A stretch of 64,000 nucleotides of DNA from an uncultured Anaerolineae bacterium (GCA_937120535.1 CAKZJX010000007.1:1-64000); one strand, 5' to 3'; positions 39,964 through 48,312 are shown, counted from the stretch's first letter. A program made the numbers and translations. Notes: generated by a model not told the origin, from the letters alone.

Positions 39964-40368
39964 TTATGTGCCAATTCGATGCTTAGCCACCAAATTCCAT
40001 TCATGCTTTTCGCTTGAAGGGATGATCTTGATTTTTTTGATGGGAACAAAATTCTTCAATGCGGTTTTGTTCTTGATTTTCAAAAGACCCCATGATTCCA
40101 ATAGAGTTGCAATGGTATTCATTCTGGCACGGTCTTGTTCATCAAAGTTTGATGTCTTACCATCCAATTCGAAAAGCAACTTGAAATGAGTGATATAGTA
40201 TTTTCCGCGCTTATGGAGAATGTGACAGCTTTGAGAAAGGGTTTTTGTCTGAGTTGAAGCTACACCGATCCTAGTCAATGTTTCCTTCAAGATTAGAAAT
40301 GAATCTCGTTTAGGGAGTTCTACTTCAACCATTTGGGATAGGATTTTTTCTACTAGTTGTTCATTCAT
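39964..40368 (-). CDS. regA: Translational repressor RegA
   Basis: 134 residues from the ATG six bases after GGAG (T4 RegA has 122). The conserved core FLILKETLTRIGVASTQTKT, LSQSCHILHKRGKYYITHFK and RARMNTIATLLESWGL matches RegA. The N-terminus is longer than T4 by about 12 residues. RegA binds start regions of early mRNAs and lowers their translation. Gene order 43-(two genes)-regA-62-44 keeps the T4 order apart from the inserted PARP-like pair. Confidence 0.9.
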   Translation of the reverse strand: MNEQLVEKILSQMVEVELPKRDSFLILKETLTRIGVASTQTKTLSQSCHILHKRGKYYITHFKLLFELDGKTSNFDEQDRARMNTIATLLESWGLLKIKNKTALKNFVPIKKIKIIPSSEKHEWNLVAKHRIGT

Positions 40369-40403
40369 GCTTATCTCCAAACATCTTCAAGCGCAGCCCA
40401 AAA

Positions 40404-40817
40404 TTAAGATTTTCGTCCATCTTTACCACCTTTGCATAGATATGTTCTCAAATTCTCAATGTCGTCTTCACTGAGCAGGTCGCTAATCTCCTCTGCCTTA
40501 CGGACAGAGATGTTATAAGCTTCGACGATCATATTTATGGTGTCAGACTTCTGCGCCTTAGCCCATTTTGAGAATCGACGTTTCTTAGGAACAAGGTGAT
40601 AGAGAAAATCATATTGCAACTTAGGATCAAGACTCGCACTCATTCTATTGACTTCGTTAGCCAACAGAACCGTGTCTTCATACTGAGACAAAGCGCGGTT
40701 AATCATAAACGACGGATATTTGCGCTCAATCTCCTCCTCTTTACCCTTTTCAAACAAATATCCTTTCTTCTCCGTTATTGACGGGAGCCATTCTTTAAAT
40801 AGGTCAAATTCCATCAC
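40404..40817 (-). CDS. 62: Clamp loader small subunit gp62
   Basis: 137 residues, shorter than T4 gp62 (187). YPSFMINRALSQYEDTVLLA and NEVNRMSASLDPKLQYDFLY, HLVPKKRRFSKWAKAQK follow the T4 line closely. It joins four gp44 subunits to load the gp45 clamp. It overlaps the gp44 stop by four bases. Confidence 0.85.
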   Translation of the reverse strand: MMEFDLFKEWLPSITEKKGYLFEKGKEEEIERKYPSFMINRALSQYEDTVLLANEVNRMSASLDPKLQYDFLYHLVPKKRRFSKWAKAQKSDTINMIVEAYNISVRKAEEISDLLSEDDIENLRTYLCKGGKDGRKS

Positions 40818-41770
40818 TTATACTCCATGCCCATCATTTCGATACAGAACGCCACAAAATTGATTTCAGGATCAGGGCATGTTGTGCTTCGATATTGATA
40901 CTCTGCAATCTTGATGATGGCATCAGGAATGTATGCGGGCTGCATGAAGTTGCTTAGCTGATCATAAACCTTACGGAACAACAGGTTCACATCATTGCCT
41001 GCATTTTGAGCAACCCATTGACGCATGGCAGGAAAGTCTTTCTCTCGGAGATATTTCGTCAGCTTGGCGATGTTGACATCTTCGCCTACGTTCGAGATAA
41101 GCTCCATATCGATCTTGCCACCAGCCTTAGAGGCACGTTGAAGCTCGTTGATAACTCGGCGGAAATCTGGGAAATGTTTCTGAATCAACGAGGCCACTGC
41201 TTTGCGCTCAAAGTCTACACCCTCGTTCTTCAGCATCGATTCCATACGGCGTAGGAACGCCACTGCAATCTCCTGCTTCTCGTCACCTTCCAATGCCAAG
41301 GAGATGTTAGCGCAACGTGAATGAATCGGCTCGATGATTTTGTTGGGATAATTGCAGGTGAAGATGAATCGGCAAGTCTTGGAGAAATCCTCGATTGCTG
41401 CACGCATGGCTGTTTGCAAGAGGTTTGTGGCTTGGTCGAACTCGTCCATGATGATGCACTTGATCTTGCAATCATTGAACGACACGCTCGTAGCGAATTG
41501 GGTAATTTGATTTCGTAGAACGTCAATACCCCGTTCATTTGAAGCGTTGATTAGAATCCAATCCATGCCTAGCTCTTGACACAGAGCTTTAGCTACAGTC
41601 GTCTTACCAATTCCTGCAGAACCAGAAAGCAGCAACGAGGGGAATTCACCATCATTGATGAACCCTCGGAAGTCTTTCTTGATACGTTCTGGAAGGATAC
41701 AATCGTCCAAGGTCGAGGGACGATACTTTTCAACCCAAAGGGCCTGAGTAGGATCAAAATTCATGCTCAT
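40814..41770 (-). CDS. 44: Clamp loader ATPase gp44
   Basis: 318 residues, as in T4 (319). AAA+ protein: LWVEKYRPSTLDDCILPERI, Walker A GSAGIGKTT, Walker B KCIIMDEFDQ, sensor 1 FIFTCNYPNKI and the SRC motif IHSRCANISL. It opens and loads the sliding clamp. In T4 gene 45 lies next upstream; here that place is taken by a GC-rich tail module, so gene 45 must be elsewhere. Confidence 0.93.
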   Translation of the reverse strand: MSMNFDPTQALWVEKYRPSTLDDCILPERIKKDFRGFINDGEFPSLLLSGSAGIGKTTVAKALCQELGMDWILINASNERGIDVLRNQITQFATSVSFNDCKIKCIIMDEFDQATNLLQTAMRAAIEDFSKTCRFIFTCNYPNKIIEPIHSRCANISLALEGDEKQEIAVAFLRRMESMLKNEGVDFERKAVASLIQKHFPDFRRVINELQRASKAGGKIDMELISNVGEDVNIAKLTKYLREKDFPAMRQWVAQNAGNDVNLLFRKVYDQLSNFMQPAYIPDAIIKIAEYQYRSTTCPDPEINFVAFCIEMMGMEYK

Positions 41771-41800
41771 ATGTTATACACCTCACACATTAAAAATGTT

Positions 41801-41829
41801 ATTGTAACGGATATAGTGGCGACTATCAA
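41801..41829 (-). promoter_or_regulatory. 44: Early promoter for the clamp loader genes
   Basis: TTGATA, 17 bp, TACAAT, about 30 bases before the gp44 ATG. Confidence 0.65.
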
Positions 41830-41838
41830 GCGTCCCAG

Positions 41839-41870
41839 CGAGAACTCTCGCCTGAAGGCGAGAGTTCTCG
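41839..41870. terminator. Long perfect hairpin after the tail module
   Basis: A 14-bp stem (CGAGAACTCTCGCC / GGCGAGAGTTCTCG) with a TGAA loop. No T tract. It separates the late tail module from the early gp44 promoter. Confidence 0.6.
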
Positions 41871-41912
41871 GGAGATTTCGATGAAGGGCATGAAGCGAAA
41901 ATTGGTTGGCTG

Positions 41913-42137
41913 TCATGTCCAACTATCACCTGTCCACCGACGTACAGGCAACTGTTGCCACACCGAGCCCGTCCAGACCTTCACAGCACGCTCCTCCCAG
42001 CCAGCGGCGGCGAATACTTTCACCAGGCCAGTGGCGGGCGCAGCGTCAAAATAGTCTTCGGCGATGAGCGCCCCAGCAAGACCGTCCCAAGCATCTTCAG
42101 ATGCGTCTAGCGGCGCGAGCTCGAACATCTTAGCCAT
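41913..42137 (-). CDS. Small tail-module protein
   Basis: 74 residues, Ala and Trp-rich (DYFDAAPATGLVKVFAAAGW, RAVKVWTGSVWQQLPVRRWT). The repeated WTG-x-x-W pattern recalls short C-terminal proteins of tail-fibre modules. Overlaps the gene upstream by eight bases. High G+C like its neighbours. Confidence 0.5.
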   Translation of the reverse strand: MAKMFELAPLDASEDAWDGLAGALIAEDYFDAAPATGLVKVFAAAGWEERAVKVWTGSVWQQLPVRRWTGDSWT

Positions 42138-42966
42138 GAGCTATCTTTCCGAAACCATACAGATTACCAGTGCTGGTGCCGCTGACCCGCACGATGATGA
42201 AAGGGCACGCATCATTCGGGATCGTGTTGATCGGCAGACTCGCCCAGTCATCCTTGTATACTGCATTTGCAACGGGCATGAAAAGCGTCCCGAGCAGGCG
42301 CGTGGCCGTGACGCCGAAGTTGCCAGCCGTACCGGTGCTGGCTGAGAGCCGCACAGTATTGACCGCGCGGATGAACTTGCCCGAGTCGGCGGCTGGAATC
42401 AAGCCGTTCAGCGGCTGCATAAATGACGCGCGCCTGGTAGCGGCGAGGCTAACCCCAATCAGGTCTCCAGTGGTTCCGTCGTTGTACGTAACGGAGACGG
42501 TGGCTGTTACCGCGGTTGCGCCGGTGTCGGTGTACCACTCCAGCCACCAGATAATGTTGGAGTAGTTCGCAGCGCCGATGCGCTCAACCATGTTGTCAGA
42601 GGTGACTCCATTGAAGTCCATCCCTACCGTCTGCGCTGTGGTAAGCGTGCCACTGAGTCCGCCCATGTGCCTGAGGCGGTCATGCACCTCCATCGTTGTC
42701 GCACCGTTGCTGTTTGAGACACCAAGGTAGGCAAGGTAAGACTTTGCTGGGGCTGTCTGTTGGGTAAACGTTATGCCTCCGACCGTCGATTGGTTGCAGT
42801 TGGTCACATTGGTAGGAATTGAGCCCTGTCCGGGCTGCCCAGTGGCGCGCCAAAGGGAGTGGGATTGCCCAGCCGCCGTGTTGGCGATGCTGGCCTTGTT
42901 GATGATGATGTTCGAGCTGTTGTTAGCCAAGGCATTGATGAGTTGGTCGCGTGTAGTGATAGTCAT
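42130..42966 (-). CDS. Tail fibre/adhesin protein
   Basis: About 278 residues from MTITTRDQLINALANNSSNI. Beta-rich, with many Thr, Ser and Gly; RLRHMGGLSGTLTTAQTVGM, WWLEWYTDTGATAVTATVSV and AVNTVRLSASTGTAGNFGVT. The pattern is that of phage tail proteins with a jelly-roll-like fold. No enzyme motif seen. Part of a late tail-fibre operon with overlapping genes. Confidence 0.6.
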   Translation of the reverse strand: MTITTRDQLINALANNSSNIIINKASIANTAAGQSHSLWRATGQPGQGSIPTNVTNCNQSTVGGITFTQQTAPAKSYLAYLGVSNSNGATTMEVHDRLRHMGGLSGTLTTAQTVGMDFNGVTSDNMVERIGAANYSNIIWWLEWYTDTGATAVTATVSVTYNDGTTGDLIGVSLAATRRASFMQPLNGLIPAADSGKFIRAVNTVRLSASTGTAGNFGVTATRLLGTLFMPVANAVYKDDWASLPINTIPNDACPFIIVRVSGTSTGNLYGFGKIAHG

Positions 42967-44129
42967 ATTTGAATCCAAAGTTGGTTGAGTTCAGGATTTT
43001 CAGGAGCCGTCGGCGAGACGATCACTGTCTGCCCCTGTCCTGGGTAGTTGCCAGACAGGACAAACGGGCTGGCGTTGCTGACAGATACGGATTGGACTGA
43101 TGAGGTGTTCGTCACACGCACTTGCACAGGACCAAAATTGCGCGTTGCAACGCCCGTGGCGTAGTTAGTCGTCGCGGGCATTGCAGGCAGCGCTGCAGAC
43201 ACAGGCATTGAGGGCAGTGGTGCCCATATCGGCGTGCCGTTGGAGCCGAACGAAAAACCGCCCGACCCGACGACCTCAATCCCGAACAGGTAGGCATTGG
43301 CCGCGATGTAGGCGCCCGCGTTGGTCAAATTGCCCAGGTGGCCCAGCTTCGTTGGATCGAGCGTGCCTGGTGCGGTCTCGCCGAACACAGCCAGCGCCCA
43401 CACCTCTACGTTCTTGCTGGCGGCCAGGGCCATCGTGAGTTCGGCGCGCCCCTGGACGTTAAAGACATTTCCTGGCCCGGTGTTTTCGAAGCAGAAGTTC
43501 TCAATCAGATAGCTGTCACCTGCCGTGCGTGTAAGCGGGAGGTTCGTCGGGTTGCTGGTCACGAAGTTCTGATAGCGCCAGTCGCTCGACGGCCAGGGCA
43601 GCTCATTTACGTTGTCGCACATGAAATCTTCGGCCGTCCATGCGTTGGCGCAGACAGGCAAGCCTTTGCTGTGCACGTAGTCGACGATGTCCTTCTGGCG
43701 GGTGCGCGTGTTCCCGTAGTCGAAGCCGAACTCGTCTAGGAAGATACCGTCAACACCGATAGTGACCCACCGGTCTACGCGCACTTGCATCTGTTCCAGC
43801 GAAAGGCCCGAAGTGTTCTGGCCGATAGGAACGTAACCATAGACCTTCACCCCAGATGAGCGCACGCCACTCACGATGGCGGTCGTGGTGGCGTACTCTT
43901 CGTGTGCTGGATCATTGTACGTGTCGCCCACCACCCACACGGAGTAGTTAGCCGCGATCTCAGAGATCACCGCCTCCGTGTTCCACAAGCCTTTGTACGC
44001 GATGGGGTACCCGTAATAGACAAGCAGTGGCTTGAGAGGGGGCACCGCACCGTAAACCCCGTCCCGAAGCGCTTTGATGTCTGCGCCGATGGCTTGCGCC
44101 AGCTCTGTAACGCGACTCTGCAGCGTCAT
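42963..44129 (-). CDS. Tail protein with glycosidase-like TIM barrel (Spherulin4/GH114-like)
   Basis: 388 residues. The first 25 (MTLQSRVTELAQAIGADIKA) repeat the start of the next gene upstream and form a coiled-coil docking segment. Residues 30-255 look like a beta/alpha barrel: LLVYYGYPIAYKGLWNTEAV, YGYVPIGQNT, WVTIGVDGIFLDEFGFDYGN, GLPVCANAWTAEDFM. The Asp/Glu pair in GIFLDEFGFD fits a glycoside hydrolase active site as in Spherulin4/endo-galactosaminidase proteins. It may cut a host surface polysaccharide. The C-terminal 100 residues are beta-rich. Confidence 0.65.
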   Translation of the reverse strand: MTLQSRVTELAQAIGADIKALRDGVYGAVPPLKPLLVYYGYPIAYKGLWNTEAVISEIAANYSVWVVGDTYNDPAHEEYATTTAIVSGVRSSGVKVYGYVPIGQNTSGLSLEQMQVRVDRWVTIGVDGIFLDEFGFDYGNTRTRQKDIVDYVHSKGLPVCANAWTAEDFMCDNVNELPWPSSDWRYQNFVTSNPTNLPLTRTAGDSYLIENFCFENTGPGNVFNVQGRAELTMALAASKNVEVWALAVFGETAPGTLDPTKLGHLGNLTNAGAYIAANAYLFGIEVVGSGGFSFGSNGTPIWAPLPSMPVSAALPAMPATTNYATGVATRNFGPVQVRVTNTSSVQSVSVSNASPFVLSGNYPGQGQTVIVSPTAPENPELNQLWIQI

Positions 44130-44131
44130 GG

Positions 44132-44665
44132 TCAGGCCTTGGCTGCGGTGTAGTCAGCGACGTAATCGCGGTCGTAGTTGCCCAAGCCCGTGGTGAGCGT
44201 GTTCAGGTCACTCGCGGCTGCAGCACCAATGTTGGACCGCGCCTGTGCCTGCTGGAGCGACGTAAGCGTCTGCGCGGCGTCGTAGCGCACGCGATTCGCC
44301 ACTTCGGTCGCGATGGTGGTGGCAAAGTTCGGGTCATTGCTGAGGGCGGTAGCAAGCTCACTGAGGGTATCCAGCGCGGCGGCAGCGCCATTGACCAGCT
44401 CGTTTTTAACGGCTGCCTTCGCCGCCTCAATGCTGTCGAAAATCTTGTCGGCCGACCAGGTGACGTCAGTGTCGCCGTTGCCTGCGTTGTCGTTGATTCT
44501 AACGCCTGCGTTATTGACGAGCGTGACCAGCTCATTGATGGCAGCGACGAGGCTGATTTTGGTTGTGGTGTTCAGCGCAGACAAATTGCCTTGCGCTGCG
44601 GTCAGTGTTTTAACATCATTGCCAATGGCTTGTGCCAGGGCGACAATACGGGTTTCAAGAGACAT
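44132..44665 (-). CDS. Tail fibre protein, coiled coil
   Basis: 177 residues. The N-terminus (MSLETRIVALAQAIGNDVKT) is nearly the same as that of the barrel protein. The rest is a helical fibre with VTWSADKIFDSIEAAKAAVK, DTLSELATALSNDPNFATTI and RYDAAQTLTSLQQAQARSNI, a known fibre repeat type. Probably a shaft segment. Confidence 0.65.
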   Translation of the reverse strand: MSLETRIVALAQAIGNDVKTLTAAQGNLSALNTTTKISLVAAINELVTLVNNAGVRINDNAGNGDTDVTWSADKIFDSIEAAKAAVKNELVNGAAAALDTLSELATALSNDPNFATTIATEVANRVRYDAAQTLTSLQQAQARSNIGAAAASDLNTLTTGLGNYDRDYVADYTAAKA

Positions 44666-44684
44666 GATTTTTTCCTTTATATGG

Positions 44685-45059
44685 TTATGACTTAGCTAGA
44701 ATGTAATATGCAAGAGGATCAATATTACCCAGTCCAAGATTGGTTTGGGCTCGGACTTGGGTGTCGGGGTCCGTGGCCAGCTCTGAAAGGGCATTGCTAA
44801 CCAGCAGTGCGCCGTTGGCGTCCCCGATGGGACCTGGCGGACCCGGCGGACCCGGCGGACCCGGCGGACCCGGCGGACCTACGGGCCCAACAGCTCCATC
44901 TAAACCATCTCTGCCCGAAGGTCCTGGTGGACCTTGGGGGCCTTCCGATAGTTGTGAAATAACAACGGGAGCAGATGATGATTCAATTACCGTTACTTTG
45001 TCTCGAGTGTTTACAACAACCTGCTCGGGTTGAACCAAGACAATCACATCGGTTGTCAT
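44685..45059 (-). CDS. Collagen-like fibre protein
   Basis: 124 residues. Residues 40-80 are a Gly-X-Y repeat ([20 protein letters not shown] then six GPP/GPV units). The N-terminus ([20 protein letters not shown]) is a beta segment likely to dock on the tail; the C-terminus ([20 protein letters not shown]) is a fibre motif also seen in other tail fibres. The repeat should form a triple helix. The two ends have low G+C while the repeat is GC-rich. Confidence 0.75.
   Translation of the reverse strand: MTTDVIVLVQPEQVVVNTRDKVTVIESSSAPVVISQLSEGPQGPPGPSGRDGLDGAVGPVGPPGPPGPPGPPGPPGPIGDANGALLVSNALSELATDPDTQVRAQTNLGLGNIDPLAYYILAKS
44831..44880. repeat. Tandem 9-base repeat coding for the collagen-like helix
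   Basis: Units of GGACCCGGC (plus strand) repeated five times or so with little change. Likely site of length change and of exchange between fibres. Confidence 0.9.
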
Positions 45060-45412
45060 CTAGTTACCTCCGGTGACAATGAAACGCTACCTTCAAATAG
45101 GCGCCTCACGAATCCTGATGGGCTTATGAATTCCAGATCATACACTGCACTTTTGAAAGTAAAGGCGGCTGTATCTGTTGCAGAAATTTCTAATGAAAAT
45201 GAACCATTCTCAGCATCAGTGATCACGATTCCGCCATTCTCTGTAGTCATTGTAATGATCGGGTTTGGAGAAGTCAATTTCTCTCGAATTTGCATTCTGG
45301 CAGTGTAACCTGTCAGATTAACTGGCGTTGGAGGATTTCCGGTTTTCCATTGAAATGCTTGAGAGAAAGTGCTACCTTGATAGATTGTCAAATCAATTGT
45401 TGCTGGTTGCAT
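45056..45412 (-). CDS. Conserved small virion protein, BppU-like N-terminal type
   Basis: 118 residues. [36 protein letters not shown] and [20 protein letters not shown] form an all-beta domain found in many phage tail operons. Probably a fibre-docking or baseplate part. Overlaps the collagen-like gene by four bases. Confidence 0.6.
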   Translation of the reverse strand: MQPATIDLTIYQGSTFSQAFQWKTGNPPTPVNLTGYTARMQIREKLTSPNPIITMTTENGGIVITDAENGSFSLEISATDTAAFTFKSAVYDLEFISPSGFVRRLFEGSVSLSPEVTR

Positions 45413-45416
45413 TGTC

Positions 45417-45713
45417 TTATTCCTTGGGTGTCATTTGAATCTGCAAATTATTTACCCTATCATGCAAGGCTCTAACTTCTTGTTTCAGAATTTCGTTCTC
45501 TCTAGTCAATCTTTCTAAATCTTTATTTAGATTGGAAATCAGAGTATGCAAATCTAAAATAATGTCAAAAAGCTTCTTGTTTTGTGAAATTAAATCATCC
45601 ATCTTTCCTGCGTCTTGATGGGATGATCTATTTGCTAGGTATTGTAAAATAACAGAAAGGATTATGAAGAACAAAGTAATCCCACTTGCCATTTGCCAAA
45701 TTGCTGTGTTCAT
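45417..45713 (-). CDS. Membrane-anchored coiled-coil protein
   Basis: 98 residues: one membrane helix (about 8-27, MASGITLFFIILSVILQYL) and a long coiled coil (KLFDIILDLHTLISNLNKDL to VRALHDRVNNLQIQ). It overlaps the next membrane gene by four bases. It could take part in lysis control or superinfection exclusion; no family is recognised. Confidence 0.5.
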   Translation of the reverse strand: MNTAIWQMASGITLFFIILSVILQYLANRSSHQDAGKMDDLISQNKKLFDIILDLHTLISNLNKDLERLTRENEILKQEVRALHDRVNNLQIQMTPKE

Positions 45714-46099
45714 TTTTTATTCTCTGAAACTCTTTCGGTTAGTAGCAAAAACTCTAAAATCACAGGCATAACTAACATCCATTCTGTCGGCTCCGCAGGA
45801 GAGGTGTCGTAGAATGTGAAACTCAAGAAAACATAAAACCAAACCCAAATACCAAAGACATTCAAAAATCTCTTCAAATGAACGGGTAAATCATAAACCA
45901 CGGTCATGATTAAAGAGATGACAAGGATTAGAAATATGAAACCCCAGATTTTCTTATCAGCCAAACTGATGATTTGCTTATAGTTGGTGCTATCAACATC
46001 AACTATGAAAAATCCTATTGCCCATATAGCCGACAAAATGGCCATAAAGAATCTAACTACTGTTAGATTGTCAGTTAGGATATCAATAATCCTTTTCAT
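45710..46099 (-). CDS. Small multi-pass membrane protein
   Basis: 129 residues with three or four membrane helices (VRFFMAILSAIWAIGFFIVD, WGFIFLILVISLIMTVVYDL, LNVFGIWVWFYVFLSFTF, MLVMPVILEFLLL). First gene of the late tail module. Possibly a second holin or antiholin; not recognised. Confidence 0.5.
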   Translation of the reverse strand: MKRIIDILTDNLTVVRFFMAILSAIWAIGFFIVDVDSTNYKQIISLADKKIWGFIFLILVISLIMTVVYDLPVHLKRFLNVFGIWVWFYVFLSFTFYDTSPAEPTEWMLVMPVILEFLLLTERVSENKK

Positions 46100-46164
46100 T
46101 TTATTTAATGGGCTTCCTTTCTACATGTTTTTCCTGCTCTTTCTTGATAGGTATTCTAATAATA

Positions 46165-47052
46165 TTATTTATGAACAATTTGCTTAAGAGCTCCTTTTTG
46201 TAGGCCCTCTGAAATGAATACTTTAGAGACCGCATAGAAGTCAAGAACAGGTTTCATTCGCTCACAGACATGCTCCACAATATTTTCGATTGTGGTTTCT
46301 TGTTCCATGACAATCGTCTTGACATCTTCGGTGAATGACAAACTGAATTTGCCTCGAGGGGTCTCATAGGAGATTTTGTTGGGAGTCTCAAGGTTCTCCT
46401 TGAAAATCAACATTGCGCCATCGAGGTAATGAGCGATAACTTTTTCGACTTCCTTGATTCTCTGTCCTAGGTCATCATACACTTCAACGAATGAGGTATG
46501 ACCATGGGCGATGTTGTTGCAGCCCCAAGAGCTTGAATGCTTCAGACCGTGAAAGTAAGTGAACTTAACTGCATCTTCTCCAAAGACCTGCTTTGTCAAT
46601 TTGATTTGAACCTTTATGCAATCAACACCGTTCGCCTCATTAAGACCAGCTTCAACTTCTTTAGACATTTGGGTTTCAACTGCATCAAAAGGATTCGTCT
46701 GATACTTGTGAAATCCTTCTACAATCTTGAGTGCGTTCCAAGGTGCAACCAAGATGTGGTGCGGGGTCACAACTCGAACATACCCGTTCTCTAGGTCAAT
46801 TACTTGACAATCAGACCAACCCTTGATAATCCATAGCTTGTGGTCGAAGCCTGTTTCTTTGGCATCAATGATTGCCTTGATTTGCTTCTTAACTGCTGAG
46901 AAGTCAACCACAACTTGTTCATATTCATCAACTTCACCCGTCACGATTATTTCTTGATGATAAGAACAACCCTCGATAAAACCCTTGTTGTTCACGAAGG
47001 CGTGGTCAATGCAGGTTACGTTACGCAAAAACATGCTGGAAATTTGCTTCAT
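46165..47052 (-). CDS. 6-pyruvoyl-tetrahydropterin synthase / QueD-like protein
   Basis: 295 residues, about twice the size of a single PTPS domain. The first part has FLRNVTCIDHAFVNNKGFIE, GCSYHQEIIVTGEVDE and VVVDFSAVKKQIKAIID, then GFDHKLWI, in the order of the T-fold enzymes (DF...K, DHKxL). The second part has FTYFHGLKHSSSWGCNNIAH then GHTSFVEVYDD, with His residues able to bind zinc. QueD makes carboxy-tetrahydropterin for 7-deazaguanine. No folE, queE or queC is in this window, so the pathway cannot be confirmed. Confidence 0.65.
   Translation of the reverse strand: MKQISSMFLRNVTCIDHAFVNNKGFIEGCSYHQEIIVTGEVDEYEQVVVDFSAVKKQIKAIIDAKETGFDHKLWIIKGWSDCQVIDLENGYVRVVTPHHILVAPWNALKIVEGFHKYQTNPFDAVETQMSKEVEAGLNEANGVDCIKVQIKLTKQVFGEDAVKFTYFHGLKHSSSWGCNNIAHGHTSFVEVYDDLGQRIKEVEKVIAHYLDGAMLIFKENLETPNKISYETPRGKFSLSFTEDVKTIVMEQETTIENIVEHVCERMKPVLDFYAVSKVFISEGLQKGALKQIVHK
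46166..46173 (-). promoter_or_regulatory. Late promoter for the membrane/tail-fibre module
   Basis: CATAAATA on the minus strand, overlapping the end of the QueD-like gene, 67 bases before the ATG at 46099. Confidence 0.5.
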
Positions 47053-47150
47053 TTAAGAACCTCTGTGTCATTGATCAAGAACACTAAAAACCATCACTTT
47101 TAAGTCAGAATTGGAAAAATCGACCAAAAAAGCTCTTTAGAATCAACAAG

Positions 47151-48269
47151 TTACAACGGCATTTTTGCCGATTTTTTGACATACCCTACGATTTGATTCC
47201 ATGTTTCTTCCATTATATATCTAAAATGCTCGGCCTCTGATTCTCGAACAATAAAAGAGTCGTGGATCGGAAGCACCACCGTGTCATTATACAGTGCATG
47301 GCGCATGATTGCAAGCGAAATGTCGCCCTCAATCTTCTGAAGCTTCAAACCAACACCCGAACCCTTCATCTTCTGAAGGATGGGATAACGAGAGTATGCT
47401 TCTGCAATGAATCGGTCAGCTTTTTCAGAAGACCATCTGAAAGGAGCATCCCAGCGCATGTCGCAAAACACTCGTTTTGGATTTTCCGAATTTATGAGTG
47501 TATTCATCGCTTTCTTGACAGTGTTTCTGTCCACTTCATCAAACCACGAATAGGGATCGCCGTCATCCTCAACATCCGACAAAGCAAACAGCATTCGAAT
47601 CTGATTGTAGCGATAGTCTAGCTCTACAGTCCTTTCCCCTCCGATTGTAATCAATGAGCGCATGTCTTTGCTCATCTGTTGGTAGTTGCTGTATACGCGC
47701 CCGCCCGACTCTAGGTCATCGTTGAAGATTCGTCTGAATGAACGAATCGGCACATTCACTTGTTTCTGAAATTTCAAAGCGCAGCGATACAACAAGGAAT
47801 GTTCTTCTGCCAAAGATTTCTCCGGAATTTCTTCGTTGCCCTTTCTTACAATGACAGACCACGCTTTACTGGGTTTAATACGGGTTGGGTCAAAGACGTT
47901 CAGAATCGAGTGGTTAGGTTCTATCTTAGTCAAGTCACTTTTGGGAATCTCCAAGGTTGTCGTTTTGAAAGAATAACCCTTTCGCACCTCGCCAATCATC
48001 TGAAGCCGTTTCATGCCTTCCAAGATTTTGTTCTTGACGCTAGGTGTGGGATCAGTCTCAGAAATTTTGATTGCAAGGTTCCGATGTAAGAGCAATGCCT
48101 CAACTAGGTTACCTACTAGACTGCCAATGTAATGGTGGGCAGCCATCTTCGATTTCGAGGAGTACCCTTTGGAAAGACACGATTCAGCAAACAGTCGAGA
48201 CATGTGCTCTTGCTTGACTTCAAGATGTCTGCTGTGGCTAAAGGTGAGACAATCGTCAAATCTTTTCAT
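47151..48269 (-). CDS. Protein with family-A DNA polymerase-like palm motifs
   Basis: 372 residues. The C-terminal half has three motifs in order: VELDYRYNQIRMLFAL (motif A-like, with the Asp), RNTVKKAMNTLINSENPKRV (motif B-like, Arg and Lys with the right spacing) and VLPIHDSFIVRESEAEH (motif C, HDS). Between B and C is YPILQKMKGSGVGLKLQKIE. The N-terminal half is basic, with FRRIFNDDLESGGRVYSNYQ leading into the palm. There is no 3'-5' exonuclease domain. Such proteins occur in phages and islands, but their role is not known. It stands apart from gp43. Confidence 0.6.
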   Translation of the reverse strand: MKRFDDCLTFSHSRHLEVKQEHMSRLFAESCLSKGYSSKSKMAAHHYIGSLVGNLVEALLLHRNLAIKISETDPTPSVKNKILEGMKRLQMIGEVRKGYSFKTTTLEIPKSDLTKIEPNHSILNVFDPTRIKPSKAWSVIVRKGNEEIPEKSLAEEHSLLYRCALKFQKQVNVPIRSFRRIFNDDLESGGRVYSNYQQMSKDMRSLITIGGERTVELDYRYNQIRMLFALSDVEDDGDPYSWFDEVDRNTVKKAMNTLINSENPKRVFCDMRWDAPFRWSSEKADRFIAEAYSRYPILQKMKGSGVGLKLQKIEGDISLAIMRHALYNDTVVLPIHDSFIVRESEAEHFRYIMEETWNQIVGYVKKSAKMPL

Positions 48270-48277
48270 ATGCGCCC

Positions 48278-48312
48278 ATTATACAGATGAGAGAAGCCTC
48301 TTTCTAGAGGCT
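48278..48312 (-). promoter_or_regulatory. Hairpin with nested promoter for the polymerase-A-like gene
   Basis: Stem AGCCTC / GAGGCT with loop TAGAAA and TCTCT after it. TAGAAA is 17 bp from TATAAT, so the loop could act as a weak -35 box. Confidence 0.6.

Noticed and set aside
43181-43739. Plus-strand long frames in the GC-rich tail module
   Set aside because: Expected by chance in GC-rich DNA, with no ribosome sites, opposite a well-supported barrel gene.
44740-45033. Plus-strand Gly/Pro-rich frame opposite the collagen-like gene
   Set aside because: The GC-rich 9-base repeat gives collagen-like reading on both strands. The minus-strand frame has proper gene overlaps and a docking N-terminus.
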